Below are positions 35,690-43,857 of a stretch of 64,000 nucleotides of DNA, piece after piece. Within the stretch, counting starts at the first letter, position 1. Each line of letters starts with the position of its first letter. The notes beneath the pieces are model-generated. The model searched no databases. It saw only the letters and a program-made list of their open reading frames with translations, and had not been told where the DNA came from. This DNA comes from Saccharopolyspora erythraea NRRL 2338 (GTDB lineage: Bacteria > Actinomycetota > Actinomycetes > Mycobacteriales > Pseudonocardiaceae). The position numbers were made by a program, and so were the translations under genes. The DNA is taken from contig NC_009142.1 in assembly GCF_000062885.1 (NCBI RefSeq), positions 3,089,584 through 3,153,583 on the forward strand, in the 5' to 3' direction.

Positions 35690-35745
35690 CTATAAGCGGA
35701 GGTATCTCCGATTCCAAGGACTTTGTGGAGAGTTCTCCGATTGGA
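35690..35745 (-). promoter_or_regulatory. Two similar palindromic operators over the LLM gene promoter
   Basis: Read on the minus strand, AATCGGAGAACTCTCC (about 35729-35744) and AATCGGAGATACCTCCG (about 35698-35714) are two imperfect palindromes on the CGGAG ... CTCCG plan, about 30 bases apart. The downstream one abuts TATAGT at about 35690-35695 (a good -10). The start codon of the LLM gene is about 80 bases on. This looks like repression by a dimeric regulator. Confidence 0.5.
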
Positions 35746-35764
35746 TGCGTCCGGCCCGGAAAGA

Positions 35765-35797
35765 AGCACGGCCGAGACCCCTGGTCCCGGCCGTGCT
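35765..35797 (-). terminator. Hairpin terminator after the MHS transporter
   Basis: AGCACGGCCGAGACC (35765-35779), three-base loop, GGTCCCGGCCGTGCT (35783-35797): a 15-base stem with one mismatch, 27 bases beyond the stop of the minus-strand transporter gene. It separates the AHBA cluster from the LLM promoter. Confidence 0.65.
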
Positions 35798-35823
35798 CGA
35801 TCCGCGTCCGCGCGGAGGGCGTC

Positions 35824-37122
35824 TCAGCGAAGCGGCGTTCCCCTGGTCTCGGGCATCGACACCAGGGTCACGGCCGACACGACCAGCAGCAGGGAGACGT
35901 AGCCGGTGAACCACGGCCCGGAGAAGGTTTCCAGCCACGCCTGCAGGTACGGGGCCGTGCCGCCGAACAGCGCCACCGCCGAGGAGTAGGGCACGGCGAC
36001 GCCGACGGTGCGGATGCGGGTGGGGAAGAGCTCGGCGAACATCGCGGGCATGATGGACGCGCTGGCCGCCATCAGCACCATCGCCAGCGACATCGCGACG
36101 AACAGCCGCCACGGGCTGTTGTCGAGCAGGGCGTTGAGCGGGAAGCCCGCGACCGCCAGCCCGACGATGCTGATCAGCGCCACCGGCTTGCGCCCGATGC
36201 GGTCCGACAGCGCACCCCACAGCGGTAGCGCGGCGATGAACACCACCTGTGCGGCCACCCCGGCCCACAACGCGCCGCTGGGAGGGACGCCGCGGGAGCT
36301 GATCGCGAACTGCGTCGCGGCGGTCCCCCAGGCGTAGAAGGCGACGGTGAGGCCGATGGTCATGCCGATCACCTGCAGCGCCTGCCTGCGGGACCGCAGG
36401 ATCGCGCGGCCCATCGGCTCGCGGTCCGCGGTGGAGGTCTGCGCGGTCAGCCGCCGGAAGGCCGCGCTCTCCTCCATCCGGCGCCGCATGACCAGCGCGT
36501 AGAGCCCGACCACGCCGCCGAGCAGGAACGGGATCCGCCAGCCCCAGGCGCTCATCTGCTGGTCGGTGAGCGCGGTGGTCAGCACGGCGCCGAGCGCGGT
36601 GCCCGTGATCAGGCCGATGGTGCCGGAGAAGTAGATGAGGCTGGACCACAGGCCGCGGTGCCGGTCCGGGGCGACCTCGGAGATGTAGGTCTGGGCCGAC
36701 GGCAGCTCGCCGCCGTGTGCCACGCCCTGCACCAGGCGCGCGAGCAGCAGGACCACCGACGCGCCCGCTCCGATCGCGTCGTAGGCGGGAGAGAGGCCGA
36801 TCAGGACGGTGCCGCCCGCCGCGCCGGCGACCGACAGGGTCATCGCGTTGCGGCGTCCCCACCGGTCGGAGATGAGGCCGAACAGCCAGCCGCCGAAGGG
36901 CCTGGCCAGGAATCCGACCGCGAAAACGGCCAGTGCGGACAGCAGTGCCGAGAGCTGGTCGGAGTTGTCGAAGAACCGGGTGGCGATGTAGGGGACGAAG
37001 ATCGCGTAGATCCCCCAGTCGTACCACTCCAGGGCATTGCCCACTCCGGTTCCCAGGAGTGTCTTCGCCCTGCCCGGCGGAGCCGTGGCGGGCGCGGTCG
37101 TGGAATTCGTCGTGTCGGTCAT
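35824..37122 (-). CDS. MFS transporter, metabolite:H+ symporter (MHS) family
   Basis: 432 residues from ATG 37122; frames further upstream are ignored. Twelve membrane helices and MHS signatures: GNALEWYDWGIYAIFVPYIA near the N-terminus, LFGLISDRWGRRNAM in loop 2-3, RLVQGVAHGGELPSAQTYIS and DRIGRKPVALI. Close relatives take up shikimate, alpha-ketoglutarate or aromatic acids with protons, but MHS proteins are also found in pathway loci. Start lies 56 bases after the aminodehydroquinase gene, so they are likely co-transcribed. It might move AHBA, a shikimate-like precursor, or the product; direction cannot be inferred. Confidence 0.88.
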   Translation of the reverse strand: MTDTTNSTTAPATAPPGRAKTLLGTGVGNALEWYDWGIYAIFVPYIATRFFDNSDQLSALLSALAVFAVGFLARPFGGWLFGLISDRWGRRNAMTLSVAGAAGGTVLIGLSPAYDAIGAGASVVLLLARLVQGVAHGGELPSAQTYISEVAPDRHRGLWSSLIYFSGTIGLITGTALGAVLTTALTDQQMSAWGWRIPFLLGGVVGLYALVMRRRMEESAAFRRLTAQTSTADREPMGRAILRSRRQALQVIGMTIGLTVAFYAWGTAATQFAISSRGVPPSGALWAGVAAQVVFIAALPLWGALSDRIGRKPVALISIVGLAVAGFPLNALLDNSPWRLFVAMSLAMVLMAASASIMPAMFAELFPTRIRTVGVAVPYSSAVALFGGTAPYLQAWLETFSGPWFTGYVSLLLVVSAVTLVSMPETRGTPLR

Positions 37123-37178
37123 CTCGGCTCCGGGAGTTCTGGCCGGTCGGGTGGGAGAGGAGTGCTGGCGCGCGCCGC

Positions 37179-37619
37179 TCAACTCCGGTTGTGCACCACT
37201 TCGGCCAGTGCGCGCGCGGCGAGTTGGTAGCCGAACCCGCCCAGTCCCGCGATCAGTCCGCTGGCCAGTGGTGCGATAACCGACTCGTGCCGGAAGCTCT
37301 CGCGTGCCCACACGTTGGACAGGTGCACTTCGATCCACGGCCGCGGATAGTTGGCCAGGGCGTCGCGCAGAGACCATCCTGCGATCATCAGCGCGCCCGG
37401 ATTGACGATCGCGCCCACGGTGTCGTATGAGTCCTGGATCGCCCGGATCAGCTCGCCTTCGCAGTCGCGCTGCACCGACCGGACCTCCCACCCGTGTTCG
37501 GCGACTTCGCGGGCGACCGCGCCGGCGATCTCCTCCAGCGTCTGCGTGCCGTAGACATCGGGCTCGCGGCGTCCGAGAATCCCCAGGTTCGGGCCGTTGA
37601 GCAAGAGCAATTCAGGCAT
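37179..37619 (-). CDS. rifJ: Aminodehydroquinate dehydratase (type II DHQase, RifJ)
   Basis: 146 residues. Type II dehydroquinase motifs: NGPNLGILGRREPDVYGTQT with active-site Tyr23, IVNPGALMIAGWSLRDAL, and IEVHLSNVWARESFRHESV with His99. The NPGALMIAGWS loop replaces the NPGAYTHTS of the shikimate-pathway enzyme, as I recall for RifJ of AHBA pathways. It converts aminodehydroquinate to aminodehydroshikimate. Divergent from the LAL regulator across a 416-base region with lower GC and a GTGCCGCGGCGGCAC palindrome (37738-37752), which I cannot assign. Confidence 0.88.
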   Translation of the reverse strand: MPELLLLNGPNLGILGRREPDVYGTQTLEEIAGAVAREVAEHGWEVRSVQRDCEGELIRAIQDSYDTVGAIVNPGALMIAGWSLRDALANYPRPWIEVHLSNVWARESFRHESVIAPLASGLIAGLGGFGYQLAARALAEVVHNRS

Positions 37620-38035
37620 GGTGCGCCCCCAGGTGTGCGATGGAGATTGCCGGGTGTGCTCCGGGCGGGATCGACGCAGTTATACCGCACCTCCTGTTCT
37701 TCCCGGAACCCGAAGTTTTTCTCAATTCATTGTGCGAGTGCCGCGGCGGCACACCTGACAAATAGTTGTGGCCGCAGGCGATAAAGGTGGCAGAACAGAG
37801 CCGGACGAGGTAGTTAACTTTTCGTGACGGTGGAAGGGTGCAAATGCGTGCCGCCGAACGGGCGAAAGTTGCCAGGATCACATTGACGCGCAATCGGCGA
37901 TGCGTGAACTCTCGAGCGGGTGCGTCCAGTTTTGTGCTGGGGATGAGTCGTGCGCGGTGCCGCGTGCGCAAATCGCGCGCATCTCCTCCGGCATGGCCGC
38001 TACCGGAGAAACCGGAGCTCGTACAGGGGGAACGG

Positions 38036-40780
38036 GTGATTCTTGCGGAGCGCGAGGAGCAGAATCGTGTGCTCGACTCGTTGGAACGGGAATGCGCCGG
38101 CTCGGCGGGGCGGGTTGCTCTCGTGGACGGGCCGATGGCGTGCGGGAAGAGCGAGTTCCTGCGCAACGTCGTCGAACGGGCGCAGCGCGCGGGCTTCCTC
38201 GCGCTGACCGCGCACTGCTCGCGGACCGAGCGGACGCTGCCCGGTGGAGTGCTCAGCCAGCTCGTGCGCGGCATCGACAACCGCTACACCAGGTTGCTGG
38301 ACGCCGGTCTGCTCGACTCGGCCATCGCGCTGGTCGAACACGACGAGATCGCCTCCGAGCTGCTGCGAGTGTTCCGCGAGCTGTGCTCGGCAGTGCTCGA
38401 CCGGGCGCGGGAGACGCCGTTGCTGCTGGCCGTCGACGACGCCCACCACATGGACCAGGGATCGGCGACCTGGTTGCTGCAACTGCTGCGCCGTTCGCAG
38501 TCGTCCAGGGTGCTCGTGGTGCTCACCGCCGACACCAGGCTGCCCGCCGTGCCCTGGCCGCTGCACTCCGAACTGCTGCGGCAGCCGCACTTCCGGCGGA
38601 TCGAGCTCGCTCCGCTGTCGGCGGCGGGTGTCGGCGAGGTGGTCGCCGAGCGGGCAGGCGACCTCGCCGCGCAACGGCTGACCGCCGATTTCACCGCGGC
38701 CAGCGGCGGAAACCCGCTGCTGCTGCACGCGATGATCGACGACCACCTGGCGGGACGGACCGCGCAGCACCACGACCTGGCGCTGCTGAGCTGCCTGCAA
38801 CGGGGTGGGCCGTTCATGTCCGACGTCGCGCGCGCGGTCGCGGTGCTGGGCCCGGACGCCACGACCGAGACGGTCGCCGCGCTGGCGGAGTCCGATGTGG
38901 ACCGAGTCGGCCACGTGCTGCGGGCGCTGACCGCGGGAGGTGTGCTGCACGACGGGGCGTTCCGCAGCCCGCAGGCGGTCGCGGCCGTCCTGGCCACCGC
39001 GGAGAACCGGGCACTGATGCACCACCGCGCCGCGCGGCTGCTGCACGAGGGCGGAGCGCCGGTGTCCGCGGTGGCCCGCCACCTCGTCCAGGCCGAGGAC
39101 GCCTCCGAGAGCTGGGCGCGCAACGTGCTGCGCGAAGCGGCGGAAGTCGCGCTGCTGGAAGGGAAACCGCGCTTCGCCATCCAGTGCCTGGAACTCGCGC
39201 ACGGATCGTGCGGGCAGGAGAGCGAGCGGGCCGCGATCCGAGCGCGGCTGGCCGAGGCCGAGTGGCGCACGAGTCCCGGCTCGGTGCTGCCGCACCTCAC
39301 CCCGCTGGCCGCGGCGGCCGACGCGGGAAGGCTGGACGGCTCGGACCGGGCCGCGCTGGTCCGGCGGCTGCTCTGGCACGGACGAGTCGACCAGGCGCGG
39401 CAGGTGCTGGACAACCTGCGCCGGGCGCGGCGGCAGAAGCCCGACGACCTCGCCGTCGAGTCGCGCGACATCGAACTCTGGCTGGGCTACGCGCATCCGC
39501 CGCTGGCCGCCGGGGCGCAGCGCCCCGTCCGCTCGTCGCGGTCCGTGGGCTTCGCGATGTCGTCGGGCGATCCGTGGCTGCACACGACCGCGAACCTGGC
39601 CGACGTCCTGGTGCGCGGCCAGAGCGCGAAGGCCGTCGAGCAGGCCGAGCGGGTGCTGCGCGACGTGCACCGGACCCGCGGCACGATGTGGTGCGAGGAA
39701 GCCGCGATGCTCGCGCTGGTGGTGCTCGTGCACGCGGGCAGGGTCTCGCTGGCCTGCGACTGGTGCCGGAAGCTGGCCGCGGCGACCTCGGACCACCAGA
39801 CCCCGGCTTTGCAGGCGATCATCGCCTCGGTCCGCTCCGAGCTCCTGCTGCGCGGCGGGGAGTTCAAGGCTTCGGTCGAGCAGGCGCGCGCGGCGCTGCG
39901 GCACCTGACGCCGCAGGCGTGGGGCGTGGCCGTCGGGCTGCCGTTGAGCACGCTCGTCCTGGCCCACACCCGGCTGGGTGAGCACGACGAGGCGGCGCGC
40001 CACCTGGTCCACCAGGTCGACGACGCGATGTTCCACAGCCGCTACGGCCTGCACTACCTGTACGCGCGCGGCCACCACCACCTCGCCACCGCGCACCCGT
40101 ACGCGGCGCTGGCCGACTTCACGGCCTGCCGCGACCTGACCAACGACTGGGGGCTGGCCCGGGCGGGTCTGGTGCCGTGGCGCACCGGCGCCGCCGAGGC
40201 GTGGCTGCAGCTCGGCAACACCGACGAGGCGCGGCGGCTGGCCTACGACGAGCTCGCCCAGCCGGGGCCGGAACAGGCCCGCAGCCGGGGAGCCGCGTTG
40301 CGCCTGCTGGCCGCGACCAACCCGCCGCGGCGGCGGCCGCAGCTGCTCAACGAGGCGCTGGAGCTGCTGGAGAAGTGCGGTGACCGCTACGAGCAGGCGC
40401 GCGTGCTGACCGACCTGAGCGAGGCCCACCACGAGCTCAACGACAACCGGCGGGCCCGGCCGATCTTCCGCCGCGCGTGGCACCTGGCCGGCTTGTGCGG
40501 CGCGGCTTCGTTGCAGGAGCGGCTGCTGGCGGTCAGCGGGGACACCACGCGCGGACACCAGGTCGCGGGCGAGGGCAGGATCTCGTCGCTGACCGACTCG
40601 GAGCGCAGGGTCGCTTCGTTGGCCGTCATGGGCTACACCAACCGCGAGATCGCCGAGAAGCTCTACGTCACGGCGAGCACCGTCGAACAGCACCTCACCC
40701 GCGTTTTCCGGAAGCTGCAGGTGAAACGCCGAGCCGAGCTGCCGGTCGAGCTCTGGTCGGCCACCGCGCGCTCTGCGTGA
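38036..40780 (+). CDS. LAL-type LuxR-family transcriptional activator (RifZ-like)
   Basis: 914 residues from GTG 38036 with AGGGGGA upstream; the frame open since 37838 lacks a ribosome site. N-terminal P-loop VDGPMACGKSEFL and Walker B LLLAVDDAHHMD, a large central helical region with TPR-like character, and a C-terminal LuxR helix-turn-helix LTDSERRVASLAVMGYTNRE, IAEKLYVTASTVEQHLTRVF. Large ATP-binding LuxR regulators activate many macrolide and ansamycin clusters, including rifamycin. It is the only pathway-specific regulator in this cluster and the likely reader of the G-rich motif in front of the AHBA and PKS operons. Confidence 0.93.
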   Translation: MILAEREEQNRVLDSLERECAGSAGRVALVDGPMACGKSEFLRNVVERAQRAGFLALTAHCSRTERTLPGGVLSQLVRGIDNRYTRLLDAGLLDSAIALVEHDEIASELLRVFRELCSAVLDRARETPLLLAVDDAHHMDQGSATWLLQLLRRSQSSRVLVVLTADTRLPAVPWPLHSELLRQPHFRRIELAPLSAAGVGEVVAERAGDLAAQRLTADFTAASGGNPLLLHAMIDDHLAGRTAQHHDLALLSCLQRGGPFMSDVARAVAVLGPDATTETVAALAESDVDRVGHVLRALTAGGVLHDGAFRSPQAVAAVLATAENRALMHHRAARLLHEGGAPVSAVARHLVQAEDASESWARNVLREAAEVALLEGKPRFAIQCLELAHGSCGQESERAAIRARLAEAEWRTSPGSVLPHLTPLAAAADAGRLDGSDRAALVRRLLWHGRVDQARQVLDNLRRARRQKPDDLAVESRDIELWLGYAHPPLAAGAQRPVRSSRSVGFAMSSGDPWLHTTANLADVLVRGQSAKAVEQAERVLRDVHRTRGTMWCEEAAMLALVVLVHAGRVSLACDWCRKLAAATSDHQTPALQAIIASVRSELLLRGGEFKASVEQARAALRHLTPQAWGVAVGLPLSTLVLAHTRLGEHDEAARHLVHQVDDAMFHSRYGLHYLYARGHHHLATAHPYAALADFTACRDLTNDWGLARAGLVPWRTGAAEAWLQLGNTDEARRLAYDELAQPGPEQARSRGAALRLLAATNPPRRRPQLLNEALELLEKCGDRYEQARVLTDLSEAHHELNDNRRARPIFRRAWHLAGLCGAASLQERLLAVSGDTTRGHQVAGEGRISSLTDSERRVASLAVMGYTNREIAEKLYVTASTVEQHLTRVFRKLQVKRRAELPVELWSATARSA

Positions 40781-40806
40781 GCCCGCCCGCCCAGCCGGCG
40801 CGGCCG

Positions 40807-41619
40807 CTACCGGGTGAGGGGCGCGTCGTCGAGGTGGAAGAACCCGCGGTACAGCTCGAGTTGCTCGTCCAGCATGTGGTTCCCGTGGTGGACGGGGTGT
40901 CCGAGCTCGGCGGCGGTGCGCAACAACCGGGTTTCGCGCGGTTTCATGATGATGTCGGCCACGACGCAGTCCGGTGCGAGCGCCGACGGTTCGAAGGGCA
41001 GCGGGTCTTCGGGCCGCAGCCCGAGCGGGGTGGCGTTGACCGCGAACTGGACGCCGTCGAGACGGGGCGCCGTTTCGCACGTCACCCTACCGGGCCAGAG
41101 CCGGTCCAACCGGGTGTGGACGTGGTCGAGCCGTGCGCGGTCCAGGTCGCCGATCGTGAGGTGCCCGACGCCGGCGTCGAGCAGTGCCGCCGCGATGGCC
41201 GCGCCCGCCCCGCCCGCGCCGACCAGGGCGACCCGCCTCCCGGTCACGTCGTGGCCCCTGCCGCGCAGGCCCCGGACGAACCCGGCGCCGTCGAAGTTGT
41301 CGGCGAGCCACCGGCCGCCCGGCTCGCGCCGGAGTGCGTTGGCGCAACCGGAGATCCGGGCGGCGTGGCTCAGCTCGTCGGCGAACCGGCAGATCTCGAT
41401 CTTGTGCGGCACGGTGACGAGCAGGCCGTCGAGGTTGCCGACGCGGCACAGCCCGCGGACGATCCCGGCCAGGTGCTGCGGGGTCGCGTGCACGGGGAAC
41501 AGCACGGCGTCCCGGCCCAGCCGGTCGAACAGCGGGTTGAGCAGCTCGGGTGCCCGCACCTGGTCCACGGGGTCGCCGAGAACGGCGAACAGCCGGGTCG
41601 TACCGGTGATGCCGGGCAT
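40807..41619 (-). CDS. rifI: Shikimate/aminoshikimate dehydrogenase homologue (RifI)
   Basis: 270 residues from ATG 41619, one base after the aminoDHQ synthase stop. AroE fold: RLFAVLGDPVDQVRAPELLN (substrate site), LDGLLVTVPHKIEIC with catalytic Lys, LADNFDGAGFVRGL with Asp, NADP-binding VALVGAGGAGAAIAAALLDA and the C-terminal GNHMLDEQLELYRGFF. In the rifamycin cluster RifI interconverts aminodehydroshikimate and aminoshikimate and is not needed for AHBA itself; the same is likely here. Last gene of the rifN-rifG-rifI operon. Confidence 0.9.
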   Translation of the reverse strand: MPGITGTTRLFAVLGDPVDQVRAPELLNPLFDRLGRDAVLFPVHATPQHLAGIVRGLCRVGNLDGLLVTVPHKIEICRFADELSHAARISGCANALRREPGGRWLADNFDGAGFVRGLRGRGHDVTGRRVALVGAGGAGAAIAAALLDAGVGHLTIGDLDRARLDHVHTRLDRLWPGRVTCETAPRLDGVQFAVNATPLGLRPEDPLPFEPSALAPDCVVADIIMKPRETRLLRTAAELGHPVHHGNHMLDEQLELYRGFFHLDDAPLTR

Positions 41620-41620
41620 C

Positions 41621-42655
41621 TCAGGGCATCCTCCGCATCGCGTCGATGGTTTCGGCGACGACCGGCAACGGCACGTCCTCCACCAGCTCGGCCCCGTCCG
41701 GGCCGTCAAGCACGAAGGTGAGCCCGTTGCCGTCGGTGCGCTTCTTGTCCAGCCGCATGAGCTCGATCAGCTCGCCGGTGCGGACCTGCTCCGGCAGCCG
41801 GGTCGGCAGGTCGTAGCCGGCGACCACCTCCAGGTGCTCGTCGACCCGATGCGCGCCGATCCTGCCCAGCGCGCCCGCCAGCCGCCCGGCGAACACCGTG
41901 CCGATCGCCACGCCTTCCCCGTGCCGCAGGTGGAAGTCGGTTGCCCGCTCGAGCGCGTGGCCGAGGGTGTGGCCGTAGTTGAGCACGTGGCGCATGCCGC
42001 TGTCGCGTTCGTCGGCGGCCACGATCGAGGACTTCAACGCGATGCTCGACGCGATCTGCTCGACCAGCGGCAGTCCGCGCAGATCGCCCGCGCCGATGAA
42101 GTGGCAGCGGGCGATCTCGCCGTAGCCGTTGGTCCATTCCCGCGGCGGCAGGGTCTGGAGGTGCTCGACGTCGCAGAGCACGGCCCTGGGCTGCCAGTAC
42201 GCGCCCACGAGGTTCTTGCCCTGCGGCAGGTTCACGGCGGTCTTGCCGCCGACGCTGGCGTCGACCTGGGCCAGCAGCGAGGTGGGCAGGTGCACCACGG
42301 GCACGCCCCGGTGGTAGAGCGCCGCGGCCAGTCCCACGGCGTCGGTGGTGGTGCCACCGCCGCAGGAGACGACCGCGTCCGAGCGGGTCAGCCCGAACTC
42401 GGCGAACCTGCGGCACATCTCCTCGACCCAGGACAGCGTCTTGTCCCGTTCACCGTCGCGGGCCTGGACGACCAGGGTTTCCACCCCGGTCTCGGGTGTC
42501 CATTCCGGGGGCCGGGCGGTGACCAGGGCGACCCTGCGCGCACCGATCCCGGCGATGACCTCGGGCAGCTCGTGCCGGACGCCCGCGCCGACGTGCACCT
42601 GGTAGGAGCGCTCGCCCAGCGCGACGTCGATCCTGCGGGACTGCGCGGTCGTCAC
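41621..42655 (-). CDS. rifG: AminoDHQ synthase (RifG)
   Basis: 344 residues from GTG 42655, overlapping the kinase stop by 4 bases. Dehydroquinate-synthase fold: VVSCGGGTTTDAVGLAAALY, HLPTSLLAQVDASVGGKTAV, NGYGEIARCHFI, and metal-binding His in RHVLNYGHTLGHALE and FHLRHGEGVAIG. In AHBA pathways the enzyme cyclises aminoDAHP to aminodehydroquinate. The IARCHFI segment differs from the usual IKYGLI of primary DHQ synthases. Transcribed with the kinase (rifN) and rifI genes. Confidence 0.93.
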   Translation of the reverse strand: MTTAQSRRIDVALGERSYQVHVGAGVRHELPEVIAGIGARRVALVTARPPEWTPETGVETLVVQARDGERDKTLSWVEEMCRRFAEFGLTRSDAVVSCGGGTTTDAVGLAAALYHRGVPVVHLPTSLLAQVDASVGGKTAVNLPQGKNLVGAYWQPRAVLCDVEHLQTLPPREWTNGYGEIARCHFIGAGDLRGLPLVEQIASSIALKSSIVAADERDSGMRHVLNYGHTLGHALERATDFHLRHGEGVAIGTVFAGRLAGALGRIGAHRVDEHLEVVAGYDLPTRLPEQVRTGELIELMRLDKKRTDGNGLTFVLDGPDGAELVEDVPLPVVAETIDAMRRMP

Positions 42656-43545
42656 ATCGATTCCTCTCGTCCGGCCAGCAACAGGGCACCGTGCAGGGAA
42701 GAGAGCCCGCCGAGGGCGGCCGCTTCGACGGGCGGCGCCGGCGAGCCCGGCCGCGCCAGCAGCCGCGTGCGCTCGGCGACGGCGGGCACGAAGTCCGGCA
42801 GGGCGGCGGCGAATCCGCCGCCGATGAGCACCAGGTCCGGGTGGACCAGCTCGCACAGGCCGGTCACGGCCGTGGCGAGCGCCGCGGCGCCGGCGTCCAG
42901 CGCGGTCCGGGCCCACGGCTGCCCGTCCGCCCAAGCCGCGCGCAACTCCTCGAAGGTGACCGGGGAGCCCCTCAGCTCGCCCGCCCGGCGCAGGACGGCC
43001 GGGCCGGAAGCCGCGGCCTGGACGCAGCCGCGCCGCCCGCAGTCGCACTCGTCCCCGGAGGGGTCGACGACCACGTGGCCGATCTCGCACGAACCGCGGG
43101 CAGGACCCGGTACCGACTCGCCGTCGACCACGATTCCGCCGCCGATGCCGGTTCCGACACCGATGTAGACCACGTCGCGACAGCCCGCCCGGTCGGCCTC
43201 GGCCAGTGCGGCGAGGTCGCCGTCGTCGGCGCACCGCACGGCCGAACCGGGGAACAGCTCGTGCAGCCGGGAAACCAGTTCCGCGCCTTGCCACACCGGC
43301 CGTCCCGGCCAGGTCAGCACCCGTCCCGCCGCGTCCAGCGTCGCGGGCAGCGCCACGCCGACGGCGTCGAACGGTTCCGCCCACCGGTGGCGCAACGCGG
43401 CGACGTTCGACTCCAGCGCGGCGAGGTCGGCGGAGACCTGCGCCGGAACGGGCCAGCGGAAGGACGTTTCGTGCGGGGCGAGGTCTCGGCCCTCGGCGCG
43501 CAAGGCCACTTTGGTGCCGCCGATGTCGATTCCCAGGTAGTTGAT
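42652..43545 (-). CDS. rifN: Kanosamine kinase, ROK family (RifN), non-canonical start
   Basis: 297 residues when read from ATC 43545. ROK signatures: phosphate motif LGIDIGGTKVALRAEG at the N-terminus, YIGVGTGIGGGIVVDG, GSCEIGHVVVDPSG and the zinc cluster CDCGRRGC. RifN phosphorylates kanosamine to its 6-phosphate, the entry to AHBA. The first ordinary start codon (GTG 43509) falls after DIGGTK and would delete it; between the in-frame TAG at 43561-43563 and that GTG there is no ATG/GTG/TTG. A GGAG site 5 bases before ATC 43545 supports ATC as actual start or as a mutated ATG. Confidence 0.85.
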   Translation of the reverse strand: MNYLGIDIGGTKVALRAEGRDLAPHETSFRWPVPAQVSADLAALESNVAALRHRWAEPFDAVGVALPATLDAAGRVLTWPGRPVWQGAELVSRLHELFPGSAVRCADDGDLAALAEADRAGCRDVVYIGVGTGIGGGIVVDGESVPGPARGSCEIGHVVVDPSGDECDCGRRGCVQAAASGPAVLRRAGELRGSPVTFEELRAAWADGQPWARTALDAGAAALATAVTGLCELVHPDLVLIGGGFAAALPDFVPAVAERTRLLARPGSPAPPVEAAALGGLSSLHGALLLAGREESM

Positions 43546-43742
43546 GACGACTCCAGTGTCCTAGGTGGAGACGAGTTGCCGGCGCGGCCCGCCCGGGCCG
43601 TTCACCGGGAATTCGGGCGGAATATCTCCTCCGGTCCGCGGGAATTGCTTGCCGGGTGGATCCGCCGCTTGTCGACCGTGACGGTAGCAGCGCGGTTCCC
43701 GTCGTGGAAGACGCAGGTAGAGCAACCGGGATCAGGGGATCC

Positions 43743-43766
43743 GTAGGGGGTCGCTAGGGGGTGGTG
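43743..43766. promoter_or_regulatory. G-rich motif, copy 1 (rifN/rifK divergent promoter)
   Basis: GTAGGGGGTCGCTAGGGGGT followed by GGTG, 92 bases before the AHBA synthase start. Within it the 8-mer GTAGGGGG/CTAGGGGG is repeated. A close variant lies in the other divergent promoter region of the cluster. It could be the binding site of the LuxR-type activator. Confidence 0.4.
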
Positions 43767-43857
43767 CCGCATTCTCGCCCTGGTTAGGTTCGGCCCGCGA
43801 TCCTTTCGCGGAAATCGTTGTGACCCGCGCAATCCAGGCATGCAAAGGAAACGGGAT

